Origin: an uncultured Austwickia sp. | GTDB taxonomy: Bacteria > Actinomycetota > Actinomycetes > Actinomycetales > Dermatophilaceae | Length of the DNA: 5,891 bases | Direction: 5' to 3' | Assembly: GCA_934678955.1 (NCBI GenBank) | Contig: CAKUSI010000249.1 | Coordinates: 1-5,891 of the forward strand | Shown: piece by piece, positions 5,588-5,891 of the stretch | Position numbering within the stretch: position 1 is the stretch's first letter | Layout of the letters: the number at the start of each line of letters is the position of its first letter | Notes under the pieces: model-generated | Seen by the model: the letters and a program-made list of their open reading frames with translations, nothing else | Told to the model about the DNA's origin: nothing | The model's database searches: none | Translations under genes and position numbers: made by a program

Positions 5588-5891
5588 TTAGAGATTGTGC
5601 AGGAACGGGTTGGTGAGCCGTTCCCGCCCGATCGTGGTCGCGGGGCCGTGCCCCGGCAGGACCAGCGTGTCGTCGTGCTCGGCGAGCACCACGTCGCGCA
5701 GGGACGCGCGCATCTGCTCGTCGTCGCCGCCCGGCAGGTCGGTGCGCCCGATGCCGCCGGCAAAGAGGACGTCGCCCGCGATCAGGGTGCGGATCAGCCC
5801 CGAGTCGGCGGGCAGCGAGTCGGGTTGGCCCTCCAGGCGGAACATCACGGACCCCTCGGTGTGCCCGGGCGCGTGCTCCACCCGCATCGTC
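5588..5891 (-). CDS. MBL-fold metallo-hydrolase (glyoxalase II-like), C-terminal part; 5' end outside the window
   Basis: The visible ~101 residues are the C-terminal half of a metallo-beta-lactamase-fold hydrolase. Numbering from the ATG at 5887, which is probably internal, I see the metal-ligand motif APGHTEGSV (His9), then AGDVLFAGGIGRTD with the bridging Asp39, and finally VLPGHGPATTIGRER with His80, closing on NPFLHNL. This resembles the small actinobacterial glyoxalase II-like hydrolases (Rv2581c type, from memory), usually a little over 200 residues; the N-terminal HxHxDH motif must lie beyond position 5891. Such proteins bind two metal ions and hydrolyse thioesters such as S-lactoyl conjugates, but the substrate cannot be read from sequence. 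The frame continues upstream to the window edge. The TAA stop at 5588-5590 is 31 bp before the hisS ATG with no terminator between them, so co-transcription with hisS is likely. The family call is firm; the substrate is not. Confidence 0.93.
   Translation of the reverse strand, partial: TMRVEHAPGHTEGSVMFRLEGQPDSLPADSGLIRTLIAGDVLFAGGIGRTDLPGGDDEQMRASLRDVVLAEHDDTLVLPGHGPATTIGRERLTNPFLHNL

Noticed and set aside
4306..5616. A 436-codon plus-strand frame opposite hisS, and a minus-strand one (3851-5209) in another frame.
   Set aside because: Both shadow the hisS frame, show no domain motifs and have skewed composition; HisRS is unambiguous here.

Overview
The window is very GC-rich and every recognisable gene lies on the minus strand. 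It reads as ordinary core chromosome of a high-GC actinobacterium. The order xerD - parA-like ATPase - scpA - scpB matches the mycobacterial order as I remember it (xerD, then further on the ParA-like gene, scpA, scpB and a pseudouridine synthase). The HisRS resembles, from memory, the type found in Micrococcales and Propionibacteriales (Arthrobacter, Cutibacterium) rather than the one in Mycobacterium or Streptomyces. That makes one of those two orders my best guess.

Layout in transcription order, from high to low coordinates. (1) 5891-5588: C-terminal part of a metallo-beta-lactamase-fold hydrolase of the glyoxalase II-like type. (2) 5556-4192: hisS, histidyl-tRNA synthetase, 31 bp further on and probably co-transcribed. 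(3) 4191-3879: a 313-bp gap holding several inverted repeats, including a perfect CRP/GlxR-type palindrome, and ending in a putative leaderless promoter for xerD. (4) 3878-2886: xerD, tyrosine recombinase. (5) 2885-2736: a 150-bp gap with GC hairpins and a probable promoter. (6) 2735-1650: ParA-family ATPase with a long acidic N-terminal tail. (7) about 1653 or 1560 down to 676: scpA. (8) 679-53: scpB. (9) 56-1: the first codons of an unidentified gene.

Genes 6-9 form a tight, translationally coupled operon. scpA/scpB overlap by ATGA, scpB and the next frame overlap by ATGA, and parA/scpA may overlap by CTGA if scpA uses a CTG start. Together with xerD, these genes serve chromosome maintenance: dimer resolution, ParA-type positioning and SMC-ScpAB condensin. 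The MBL-hisS pair belongs to a separate translation/housekeeping block, so the 313-bp gap looks like the seam between two conserved gene blocks.

I found no mobile element, CRISPR array, toxin-antitoxin pair, defence gene, tRNA or rRNA, and no evidence of a new multi-gene system. The points most worth a second look are the perfect TGTGA-N6-TCACA palindrome with no obvious target, the possible CTG start of scpA, the putative leaderless GTG start of xerD, and the HisRS motif combination.
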